Shown: piece after piece, positions 1 to 5,498 of the stretch
Numbering within the stretch: position 1 is the stretch's first letter
Layout: the number at the start of each line of letters is the position of its first letter
NCBI GenBank assembly: GCA_937920335.1
Contig: CALGUT010000027.1
Coordinates: forward strand, 1-5,498
Length of the DNA stretch: 5,498 nucleotides
Direction: 5' to 3'
Origin: an uncultured Opitutales bacterium
GTDB lineage: Bacteria; Verrucomicrobiota; Verrucomicrobiia; Opitutales; UBA2995
Made by a program: the position numbers and the translations under genes
The notes under the pieces: model-generated
The model's input: the letters and a program-made list of their open reading frames with translations, nothing else
Told to the model about the DNA's origin: nothing
Databases searched by the model: none

Positions 1-189
1 AAATTCATCGAGTATGACTCCGCCTTCGCTTACACCTAGGCCGTGGCAGTCGTAGCAGTAATTATCCAGAATCGGTTCCACTTTCTGAATGAAGGAACTG
101 TAAATATCTTCACTGGCTGACAGAGACAAAAAGGGGAGGATCATTCCTACCAGGCAGGAATGATTTAAACTGAAAGCACTATTCTTCAC
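1..189 (-). CDS. DUF1592-like secreted c-type cytochrome, N-terminal fragment
   Basis: This is the first 63 codons of a minus-strand gene that runs off the left edge. The frame is open from a stop at 211-213, and the only plausible starts are GTG (187-189) and ATG (142-144). I chose GTG because it gives a full signal peptide (VKNSAFSL, then hydrophobic residues to about FLSLSA), whereas the ATG gives a short N-terminus with no basic residue. The mature part reads EDIYSSFIQKVEPILDNY, then the heme-binding motif CYDCH with GLGVSEGGVILDEF. CxxCH covalently binds heme c. The CYDCHG...GG..LDEF pattern is known from the PSCyt1-type cytochrome domain at the start of planctomycete and verrucomicrobial DUF1587/DUF1592/DUF1588/DUF1585 proteins. 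The role is probably periplasmic, but the substrate is unknown. The later domains are outside the window, so the full architecture is inferred. No Shine-Dalgarno sequence is visible before the GTG. Confidence 0.72.
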   Translation of the reverse strand, partial: MKNSAFSLNHSCLVGMILPFLSLSASEDIYSSFIQKVEPILDNYCYDCHGLGVSEGGVILDEF

Positions 190-270
190 AGGGTAGGTGA
201 TAAGACAAGTTTAGGGTACGAATAATGTCTAGATGATCTGCAATGTCGCTTTCAAACACAATCGGACGAA

Positions 271-1518
271 TTATGTCTGTGAAATAGCGATTCCTGCCAG
301 GCGTCCGGTCGTCCATGCGTTCTGGAAATTGAATCCGCCAGTGATACCGTCTATGTTCAAAACTTCTCCGGCGAAGAAGAGTCCGGGCGTTCGGCGACTT
401 TCCATGGTTTTTAGACTGACCTCTGTCAGCTCAACGCCACCGCAGGTAACGAACTCCTCTTTGTTCATACTCTTGCCTCTCACGTTGAACCGCGAATCGC
501 TCAGGGTTTGAATGAGACTGACCTCTTCGGCTTTTGAGAGGTGGGACCAAGTAACCGTATCAGAAATACCACTCAATTGTACGAGGCGTTCCCAGAGTCG
601 ACGTGGAATGTCGTTAAAGGGGGAACGTGCCACGATCGTCCGTTTTCCATGAGTAATACGGAGCGTTTCTAAGACTTTTGGAATGTCGGTTTCGGGGAGC
701 CAGTTTACTGACAGCTCAAACTTATAGTCGACGGAGTGTAGCTTTCTCGCACCCCAAGCGGATAGTTTTAAGATGGAAGGCCCGCTGAGACCCCAATGTG
801 TGACCAGTAGAGGGCCTGATGATTCAAGGCCAAGCTCGGGAATAGCGAGCTCTACCGAAGCTACCGATAAGCCAGCCAGACCCGTCAGAGCAGGATCATT
901 AATGTTGAAAGTGAAGAGCGAAGGGACTGCGGTTAGCGTACTGTGACCGAGGTTTTTGATTAATCGAACAGTGTCGGCCGATCGTGTTCCACCCGTCGCC
1001 ATAAGGACGTTTCTGGTTTTCAGGTGGGTGCCGCTGCTAAACTCGATTGTAAATCCGTATTCAGCCTTCGAGTGATGGATTATCGAAGATACAGGCGCTT
1101 GCGTCCAGATTTCAATTTCTAGTTTCGCTGCCTGCGTTTCAAGGCAATCGATAATGGTCTGCGAGTCATCCGTTGTAGGAAACATACGACCATCGCGTTC
1201 CGTTTTCAGGGTGACGCCATGACTTTGAAACCAGTCGATGGTATCCTGCGGGCTCCAGCGATTGAGAGGACCGATCAGCTCTTTCTCTCCACGGGGGTAG
1301 TGAGTTGAAAATGTGCGTGGATCGAAGCAGGCATGAGTTACATTGCAGCGACCACCCCCGGAAACACGAACCTTGCCCAATAACTTGGAAGACTTTTCGA
1401 CTATCAGTATTCGTTGAGTGTCGTAGGCCAATTCAGCGGCGGCAATGGCACCAAAGAAGCCGGCGGCACCGCCGCCGATAACGACCAGGTCCCAGTGTGA
1501 GTCAGATGGATGAGTCAA
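271..1518 (-). CDS. BaiN/RdsA (YhiN, HI0933)-family FAD-dependent oxidoreductase
   Basis: This is a 415-residue flavoprotein, close to the roughly 400 residues usual for the family. The N-terminal Rossmann motif VVIGGGAAG (about 12-20) binds FAD. It is followed by the family signature SGGGRCNVTH (53-62), the ERDGRMFP block (107-114), the second dinucleotide-contact strand LMATGG (172-177), GLSGPSILKLS (243-253), and the C-terminal FAD-binding block FFAGEVLNIDG plus ITGGFNFQNAWTTG (381-405). The family is annotated as NAD(P)/FAD-dependent oxidoreductases. E. coli YhiN (RdsA) has been reported to make dihydrouridine in 23S rRNA, and BaiN was linked to bile-acid reduction, so the exact reaction here is not fixed by sequence. 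The start is TTG (1516-1518). An in-frame stop lies just upstream at 1525-1527, and TTG leaves nine residues before the Rossmann strand. The gene begins one base after the methyltransferase stop, which implies co-transcription and probably translational coupling. Confidence 0.93.
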   Translation of the reverse strand: MTHPSDSHWDLVVIGGGAAGFFGAIAAAELAYDTQRILIVEKSSKLLGKVRVSGGGRCNVTHACFDPRTFSTHYPRGEKELIGPLNRWSPQDTIDWFQSHGVTLKTERDGRMFPTTDDSQTIIDCLETQAAKLEIEIWTQAPVSSIIHHSKAEYGFTIEFSSGTHLKTRNVLMATGGTRSADTVRLIKNLGHSTLTAVPSLFTFNINDPALTGLAGLSVASVELAIPELGLESSGPLLVTHWGLSGPSILKLSAWGARKLHSVDYKFELSVNWLPETDIPKVLETLRITHGKRTIVARSPFNDIPRRLWERLVQLSGISDTVTWSHLSKAEEVSLIQTLSDSRFNVRGKSMNKEEFVTCGGVELTEVSLKTMESRRTPGLFFAGEVLNIDGITGGFNFQNAWTTGRLAGIAISQT

Positions 1519-1519
1519 C

Positions 1520-2212
1520 CTAGTCTATCTTCTCGAAGAAGACCATGTAGTTGTCCGAGAGTAGTTGCTTCTCTTCTCCCACTTTTTTGAAGCCTGCGTC
1601 TGTTATTTCTTTTTCGAAGACTTCTTGCCCGGCTCGCATATGCCCCATCATCCACTCGGAGCTTTCGCCTTCAATACGTTTGAAATCAATCAGGACTAAC
1701 TGGCCGTTTTTTCGCAGCGCTTTATGGATAGATGTCAGCGAATCCGAAGGGTATTCGAAATGATGGTACACGTTGCATATGAATGCGAGATCGATGGAGG
1801 CTCTGGGTAGTTCGACTGACCGCTCGGTGCATAAGACCGTTTCAACGTTCGACCATTTATTTTTTTCGATCTGATGATCCAGGTGCTTAAGGAACTTGGG
1901 AACGATATCAACCGCGTAAAGCTTTCCTTTTTTTTCTACAGCCGATGAAAGGTAGGGAATGTGTGCTCCGGTACCGGATCCTATATCAGCGACGTCCATC
2001 CCAGGCTTTAGGTTGAGTCGTTCGACAATGGCGTCTCGATTGTCGAACACTTCGCGTCCTTCAGCCTCCAGGCGCTCGACCCATTCTTCAACGACCAGAT
2101 TCTCTTTGAGGTAAGATGCATTGATTCCCGGGTTTACACTTTCTTTTTGCGCAAAGAGGGATTGTCCCAAGATTCCCAACACAATAATTCCGCACACAGT
2201 TTTTGTTTTCAT
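1520..2212 (-). CDS. Exported class I SAM-dependent methyltransferase
   Basis: This 230-residue protein has a predicted signal peptide: MKTKTV, a hydrophobic core GIIVLGILG, and a likely cleavage after SLFA (residue 21). The catalytic domain has Rossmann-type methyltransferase motifs. Motif I is DVADIGSGTG (73-82), which binds SAM. The acidic end of strand 2 is in LYAVDI (98-103, Asp102). Motif IV is DLAFICNVYHHF (141-152), and LVLIDFKR (172-179) forms a later strand. The C-terminal HMRAGQEVFEKEITDAGF (191-208) resembles a family of small methyltransferases common in planctomycetes and related bacteria, often with leader peptides. The methyl acceptor cannot be told from sequence. ATG 2210-2212 is the only start that includes the leader, and no Shine-Dalgarno sequence precedes it. 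It is the first gene of a two-gene operon with the flavoprotein. Export of a SAM-dependent enzyme is odd because SAM is normally cytoplasmic. The hydrophobic segment could instead be an uncleaved membrane anchor. Confidence 0.9.
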   Translation of the reverse strand: MKTKTVCGIIVLGILGQSLFAQKESVNPGINASYLKENLVVEEWVERLEAEGREVFDNRDAIVERLNLKPGMDVADIGSGTGAHIPYLSSAVEKKGKLYAVDIVPKFLKHLDHQIEKNKWSNVETVLCTERSVELPRASIDLAFICNVYHHFEYPSDSLTSIHKALRKNGQLVLIDFKRIEGESSEWMMGHMRAGQEVFEKEITDAGFKKVGEEKQLLSDNYMVFFEKID

Positions 2213-2270
2213 GGTTGAGTAGGATAAGTGGATTTGGACGGCTGTTAAGTAAATTCCCTGATTCTTGCCA

Positions 2271-2276
2271 ATTATA
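2271..2276 (-). promoter_or_regulatory. Candidate -10 box of the methyltransferase-flavoprotein operon
   Basis: The minus strand reads a perfect TATAAT here, about 58 bases before the methyltransferase ATG, which would give a leader of about 50 nucleotides. No good -35 box is found at 16-18 bases upstream; the region holds only CCGCAA-like sequence. The call therefore rests on the -10 match and position alone. Confidence 0.33.
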
Positions 2277-2316
2277 AGACTAATTACTCAGTGTTGCGGA
2301 ACGGATCAGAGAATTT

Positions 2317-2338
2317 CGGATCATTAACAAATAATCCG
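2317..2338 (-). terminator. Intergenic hairpin downstream of the SGNH hydrolase gene
   Basis: The minus-strand RNA can fold CGGATTATT against AATGATCCG, a 9-bp stem with one G-U wobble and a four-base loop TGTT. On the plus strand the same position is a C-A mismatch, so the hairpin fits minus-strand RNA better. It lies about 70 bases after the SGNH hydrolase stop and before the operon's TATAAT box, which is where a terminator would sit. It lacks a T-run, so it is not a classical intrinsic terminator. It may instead protect a 3' end or act as an operator. Confidence 0.33.
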
Positions 2339-2406
2339 TCCGTCAGTCAGGAGACTTACAACCTCGATCGTTGTATTGCTTTCGCGGTAACGCTCTCAGC
2401 CCTTGG

Positions 2407-4008
2407 CTAAAGAGCTTCCAGGCGCAATCGAACAAACGTTTGGGCAGGCCAGTTGCCCGCTTTCAGTTTATAGAGCAGATCACCGTTTTCTGATTCAATG
2501 ATTTCTACCCAGTCTTCCTCCAGGTTCGTCCAGTTAGACAGGTCCGTTGAGGCTTCTGCAAATACAGCTATCCCGGTCAGTGAATTCGCTGCTTGTCGGG
2601 CTTGAAGGTAGATCGCCTCATCTTCTTCAATAGGCTCATAAAAGTTTCGGTTCGTGTAATGAGTGGGCGAAGTTCCAAGAAAGTATTCAACCAGGTTGCA
2701 CAGTGAGTCCTTGTCTGGATCTTCAAAGCTTGCTGCATTTCCGATTTCTTCGTCGGATCCAAGAGTTTGTAATCTCCACCAGTTAAAGGCTGAATAGACG
2801 TTAAACGTCCTATCGGTTCTTAGTGCAGGTTTGTATAGTTCATTTCCCAGTTGGGATGCTCTTACTGTGATGGTTCCGGAGTCAGTGATCTCCAGTTGTC
2901 CATCGACGATTGTCGCAGGTCCGTCCACTACCTCGTAAGCGACATTGAGTCCTGAACTGGCTTCGGCTTGCAGGGAGGGCGGCGCGTCGCTGAGTTCTAT
3001 ATCTGGCAGGGACGGAAAGTCTAACGTTTGTCCGACTAGGTTATTACAAGCGTAAGTCGGCAGAAACTCCTGGATGGTCGACCAGGCAATTTCATCGACC
3101 AGGGCTTTGAAGTCAGTGTAGATTTCTCCTTCGTATTTGGTGGTAAAGCTCGCTGGCTCGGACGCCCAGATGGTGCAGAGGGTTGTGATGTGCGAGATGT
3201 AGCGTCCAGCGATGCCGTTGCTGTCGGTATCGGCGAGGTGAACTCCGAACTCGTCGAACAGGTCCCAGGCTCCGGAGATGCCGGGAATGCCCCCTTTTTG
3301 CAATTCCTGGTCGATGCGGTAGAGAACTTCACCGACGGGTATCCAGTTGACCGTCGCCTCAGGATTGTCCGCCTGGATTCTAGGCAAGTAAAGGTCGCGA
3401 AATGCCTGCCGCACATTGAGAAGCTTACCTTCATCGAGTTCATTCTGGCTATAGCCGCTCAACCAGTTTTCTGAATAGGTTCTTCGGCTTCGATCTTCTT
3501 GCTCTTTGTCTTCACTTTGCTGAAATGCCCAGGGCCCATAAATGAAAAAAGTGGTGCATTCGTTGGCGTTATTCGGGCGTGCGGTATCGATGACGGTTTT
3601 CGCGGCAGCAATCTCGGATTCCAGAAAGAGGCCGCCCCCATAGGTGTGAGGTTGCATGCTGATGACGTCCCAGGCTTCAGCTGGGAGATCGATTTCAAAG
3701 TTACCCGTATGATTGGGGTCCGGGTAGGAGTCATAGGCGACGAGTGCTACCTCTTTTACCGAGTCCGTCGGATTGGCCACGATGTAAGTGAGCGACTTCC
3801 CGCTGTAGGAACTCCAACCAATGTCTTGCTCAATGCCGTTGGGGAATGTGGTTTCGGTTGATATATTGTTGGGCTGTGAATCCCAGGTGAATGAGTTACC
3901 GAGGAAATAAACCTTTTGCGGTGCGGACTGGGTACATAGAGGCCAAAGCAGACCGAAGGAAAGAACAACGGTGAGCAGGCTCTTTTCCGACATGCGGGTT
4001 GGGCGCAT
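2407..4008 (-). CDS. Secreted SGNH/GDSL-type hydrolase with Ig-like domain and C-terminal tail
   Basis: I place the start at ATG 4006-4008, giving 533 residues. The frame is open to an ATG at 4114-4116, but only the 4008 or 3993 starts put a signal peptide at the N-terminus (MRPTRMSEKS, then LLTVVLSFGLLWPL, cleavage near TQSA). The mature protein opens with VYFLGNSFTWDS (33-44), where GNS is SGNH block I and Ser39 the likely nucleophile. VISMQPH (115-121) and GVHLAD with GRYISH (255-273) follow, His257 being the likely catalytic His. The Asp usually three residues before it is Phe254. Residues about 329-404 form an Ig-like domain (FPSLPDIELSDAPPSL ... GTITVRAS). Residues about 408-450 carry a calcium-loop-like DPDKDSLCNLVEYFLGTSP. 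The end (about 480-533) has ASTDLSNW and FVRLRL, a tail common on exported verrucomicrobial proteins. It probably acts on an ester, possibly on carbohydrate or another extracellular polymer, but the substrate is unknown. Confidence 0.85.
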   Translation of the reverse strand: MRPTRMSEKSLLTVVLSFGLLWPLCTQSAPQKVYFLGNSFTWDSQPNNISTETTFPNGIEQDIGWSSYSGKSLTYIVANPTDSVKEVALVAYDSYPDPNHTGNFEIDLPAEAWDVISMQPHTYGGGLFLESEIAAAKTVIDTARPNNANECTTFFIYGPWAFQQSEDKEQEDRSRRTYSENWLSGYSQNELDEGKLLNVRQAFRDLYLPRIQADNPEATVNWIPVGEVLYRIDQELQKGGIPGISGAWDLFDEFGVHLADTDSNGIAGRYISHITTLCTIWASEPASFTTKYEGEIYTDFKALVDEIAWSTIQEFLPTYACNNLVGQTLDFPSLPDIELSDAPPSLQAEASSGLNVAYEVVDGPATIVDGQLEITDSGTITVRASQLGNELYKPALRTDRTFNVYSAFNWWRLQTLGSDEEIGNAASFEDPDKDSLCNLVEYFLGTSPTHYTNRNFYEPIEEDEAIYLQARQAANSLTGIAVFAEASTDLSNWTNLEEDWVEIIESENGDLLYKLKAGNWPAQTFVRLRLEAL

Positions 4009-4027
4009 GTGTTCAAGGGACCAAAAC

Positions 4028-4055
4028 ATAATAAAAGGATAGGATGAAACGTCAG
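4028..4055 (-). promoter_or_regulatory. Candidate promoter of the SGNH hydrolase gene
   Basis: On the minus strand, CTGACG (4050-4055) is followed after 16 bases by TATTAT (4028-4033, five of six matches to TATAAT). Transcription would start near 4021, leaving a very short leader before the ATG at 4008 or about 28 bases before the ATG at 3993. If real, it rules out the upstream ATGs at 4029 and 4116 as starts. The match is weak at -35. Confidence 0.28.
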
Positions 4056-4114
4056 TAAGATGGGAATAAGCGCATCGAACACCAGCCATTAATTCTGGGT
4101 AGTTTCCCTCATGC

Positions 4115-4141
4115 AATAGGGTGGCAGAGCCGGTCCCTATT
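4115..4141 (-). terminator. Terminator-like hairpin overlapping the ankyrin gene stop
   Basis: A perfect 7-bp inverted repeat (AATAGGG and CCCTATT) flanks a 13-base loop that itself holds GGC-TCT-GCC. The TAG stop of the ankyrin lipoprotein gene (4137-4139) lies within the stem. Read on the minus strand, it follows the gene immediately but lacks a T-run. Read on the plus strand, the stem is followed by Ts (CCCTATTTTT), so it looks like a better intrinsic terminator for antisense transcripts. It separates the ankyrin gene from the SGNH hydrolase gene. Confidence 0.4.
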
Positions 4142-4787
4142 TTTGCAAATTATTTAGGAAATCAGCGAGTTCCAGGTGTCCATTGTCTCTCGCAAATGAC
4201 TCGGCAGTGGATCCGTCTACGTCGGTCAGCGTAAGGTCTGCCTCATTATCGAGTAATAATTGAACTATTTCCTGGTTACCTTCGGCGGCCGCAAACATCA
4301 GGGCACTCCAGTGTTCTTCGGTGTCCACGAGATTTACCTCAGCCTTGTGTTCCAGGAGTAAGCTCACGGTTTCCGCGACTGTTCCAGTCGATGCGAACAT
4401 CAGGGCTGTTCGACCCGCTGCATCCCGGGTGTCGATAGAAGTTCCAGCCTTCAATAAGGCTTCGGCTATTTGTGTGTGACCGTTGAACGCGCAGACCATC
4501 AGCATATTTCGGCCATTCTCATCCAATTGATTCGGATTGGTGCCTGTTTCCAGTGCCTGCGTTACGGTAGCAGCATGGCCATTAAGCGCCGCCTGGATCG
4601 CGATATCGAAAGGGATCGCCATGGCTGATGAGCTCGCTTTGGGAGCCGCTGGAGCAGTGCTTTTAACGGTGGTTGGCTGGGGCTGTTTCAGGGGGGTCTC
4701 TGATTCACTTTGTTTTCCGCAACCACAAATCATGAGCAAGCAGATACCTATTGGGATAAGAGAAAGATTTGAAACGGATCGGGTCAT
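4137..4787 (-). CDS. Ankyrin-repeat lipoprotein
   Basis: With ATG 4785-4787 as start the product has 216 residues. The N-terminus is a lipoprotein signal: MTRSVSN, a hydrophobic stretch LSLIPIGICLLMI, then CGCGK. The best lipobox is I-C-G-C, lipidating Cys23. A low-complexity linker rich in Ser, Pro, Thr and Ala (about 26-57) follows. Five ankyrin repeats come next, roughly 60-90, 91-123, 124-157, 158-190 and 191-215. Clear repeat features are NGRNMLMVCAFNGHTQIAEA, GRTALMFAS, SALMFAAAEGNQEIVQLLLD and AESFARDNGHLELADFL. Ankyrin repeats mediate protein-protein contacts, so this is probably a membrane-attached periplasmic binding or scaffold protein with an unknown partner. A longer frame reaches ATG 4926-4928, but that would bury the signal peptide and overlap dinB antisense. 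No Shine-Dalgarno sequence is visible. The gene diverges from dinB. Confidence 0.87.
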   Translation of the reverse strand: MTRSVSNLSLIPIGICLLMICGCGKQSESETPLKQPQPTTVKSTAPAAPKASSSAMAIPFDIAIQAALNGHAATVTQALETGTNPNQLDENGRNMLMVCAFNGHTQIAEALLKAGTSIDTRDAAGRTALMFASTGTVAETVSLLLEHKAEVNLVDTEEHWSALMFAAAEGNQEIVQLLLDNEADLTLTDVDGSTAESFARDNGHLELADFLNNLQK

Positions 4788-4807
4788 GATTGTAAGCAGC
4801 TCGGCAG

Positions 4808-4836
4808 TGTTTAGGGCTAGGAATGGCTTGTGCCAA
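4808..4836 (-). promoter_or_regulatory. Candidate promoter of the ankyrin lipoprotein gene
   Basis: The minus strand carries TTGGCA (4831-4836, five of six matches to the -35 consensus), a 17-base spacer, and TAAACA (4808-4813, a weak -10). It lies about 20 bases before the ankyrin ATG, inside the short region between the divergent genes. This fits dinB starting downstream at about 4879 rather than at 4786. Confidence 0.33.
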
Positions 4837-4878
4837 TACCAAGGGCTGACAGGCTTCCTAAGTGAGAGCAAGAAACAG

Positions 4879-5498
4879 TTGAACGAAGAAATCTCCAGAA
4901 CTGAGGAACCGGTTATCCGCAAGATCATCCATATCGATATGGACTGCTTTTACGCGGCGGTTGAGGTGCGTGACGATCCCTCGCTCGTTGGGAAACCGGT
5001 TGGGGTAGGGGGCTCCAGTGGACGCGGAGTGTTGACTACCTGCAATTACGAGGCCCGAAAATTTGGCTGCCGTTCAGCGATGCCCGTTTTTAAGGCCCGT
5101 AAACTATGCCCGCATATTATTATCAAACCGGTTCGGTTCTCAGCTTATCGGGAAGCATCTGCCCAGGTAAGAGATATCTTTAAGCAATACACGGAACTCA
5201 TCGAACCCCTGTCGCTCGATGAGGCGTATCTGGATGTGAGTCATCGCAAGGAATATGCCTGGAACGTAGCCAAGGAGATTCGAAAGAAGATTTGGGAGGA
5301 AACCCAGCTGACGGCCAGCGCAGGTATTTCTTGCAACAAGATGCTAGCCAAGATTGCGAGTGATTGGAAAAAACCCAACGGGCAGTTCGCAGTTCTACCG
5401 GAGGAGATCGAAGCGTTCATGAGTGAGTTACCGGTGCAAAAGAGTTATGGAGTAGGTCCGAAGTCGGCCGCTCGCCTGCAGTCCCTTGGGTTTCAAAA
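4879..5498 (+). CDS. dinB: DNA polymerase IV (Y-family), N-terminal part
   Basis: This is a Y-family translesion polymerase, cut by the right edge after about 206 residues of the usual 350-400. The first catalytic motif is KIIHIDMDCFYAAVE (15-29), with metal-binding Asp20. Tyr25 sits at the steric-gate position that is Phe13 in E. coli DinB. Other matches are GRGVLTTCNYEARKFG (48-63), CRSAMP (64-69), and the catalytic SLDEAYLDV (112-120, Asp114 and Glu115). LTASAGISCNKMLAKIASD (144-162) and KPNGQF (165-170) follow. The helix-hairpin-helix YGVGPKSAARLQSLGF (190-205) begins before the edge. Palm and fingers are present, while the rest of the thumb and the little finger lie outside. It copies damaged DNA without proofreading. 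The start is uncertain. TTG 4879 gives a normal short N-terminus and has GAGAG about ten bases upstream. The frame is also open back to ATG 4786, with GTG 4807 and TTG 4828 between. I saw no clear LexA box. Confidence 0.93.
   Translation, partial: MNEEISRTEEPVIRKIIHIDMDCFYAAVEVRDDPSLVGKPVGVGGSSGRGVLTTCNYEARKFGCRSAMPVFKARKLCPHIIIKPVRFSAYREASAQVRDIFKQYTELIEPLSLDEAYLDVSHRKEYAWNVAKEIRKKIWEETQLTASAGISCNKMLAKIASDWKKPNGQFAVLPEEIEAFMSELPVQKSYGVGPKSAARLQSLGFQ

Noticed and set aside
190..270. Promoter and terminator between the flavoprotein and the cytochrome gene
   Set aside because: The 81-base gap has AT-rich patches but no -35/-10 pair with good spacing and no stable hairpin, so nothing is called.
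233..511. Plus-strand frame of 92 codons antisense to the flavoprotein end
   Set aside because: It lies opposite the strongly conserved C-terminal FAD block of the flavoprotein and has no family resemblance or leader of its own.
3036..3861. Several frames of 90-135 codons on both strands within the SGNH hydrolase gene
   Set aside because: They are compositional shadows of the real gene, rich in Ser, Arg and Pro, with no recognisable domain or start context.
4009..4116. N-terminal extension of the SGNH protein to ATG 4114-4116
   Set aside because: It would place the signal peptide internally and start inside the hairpin at the ankyrin gene's end. A candidate -10 box lies downstream of it.
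4788..4878. LexA/SOS box upstream of dinB
   Set aside because: I looked for paired GAAC/GTTC half-sites and similar palindromes and found none that were convincing.
4788..4928. N-terminal extension of the ankyrin protein to ATG 4926-4928
   Set aside because: It would put 47 residues before a clear lipoprotein signal peptide and run antisense into dinB.

Overview
The window looks like chromosomal DNA of a Verrucomicrobiota-type bacterium (PVC group), possibly Opitutales or Puniceicoccales. Two protein architectures point there. One is a truncated secreted protein with the CYDCHG heme motif and GVSEGGVILDEF continuation, typical of planctomycete and verrucomicrobial DUF1592-type cytochromes. 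The other is an SGNH hydrolase ending in a DPDxDxLxNLxEYxLGTxP segment followed by a 'STDLSNW...FVRLRL' tail, which is common on exported verrucomicrobial proteins. This taxonomic call is inference from family knowledge, since no 16S or other marker is present.

Layout from left to right. (1) Minus-strand 5' end of a DUF1592-like c-type cytochrome, cut by the window start (1-189). (2) Minus-strand BaiN/RdsA (YhiN, HI0933)-family flavoprotein (271-1518), which starts at TTG one base after the stop of (3), a signal-peptide-bearing class I SAM-dependent methyltransferase (1520-2212). Genes 3 and 2 form a tight two-gene operon. (4) A 194-bp intergenic stretch with a TATAAT box and a hairpin. (5) Minus-strand secreted SGNH hydrolase-like protein (2407-4008) with an Ig-like domain and a verrucomicrobial C-terminal tail. 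(6) Minus-strand ankyrin-repeat lipoprotein (4137-4787), whose stop codon lies inside a hairpin. (7) Plus-strand, divergent DNA polymerase IV (dinB), cut by the window end.

All minus-strand genes run the same way, but only the methyltransferase-flavoprotein pair is clearly co-transcribed. The others are separated by gaps of 80 to 194 bases that hold candidate promoters or hairpins. Four of the six products carry export signals (cytochrome, methyltransferase, SGNH hydrolase, ankyrin lipoprotein). The flavoprotein and DinB are cytoplasmic. No RNA gene, insertion sequence, CRISPR array or phage feature was seen. I found no convincing new multi-gene system. The most unusual points are the exported SAM methyltransferase coupled to a flavoprotein, the SGNH hydrolase lacking the usual Asp of its DxxH motif, the CATG shared by divergent start codons, and the general lack of Shine-Dalgarno sequences.
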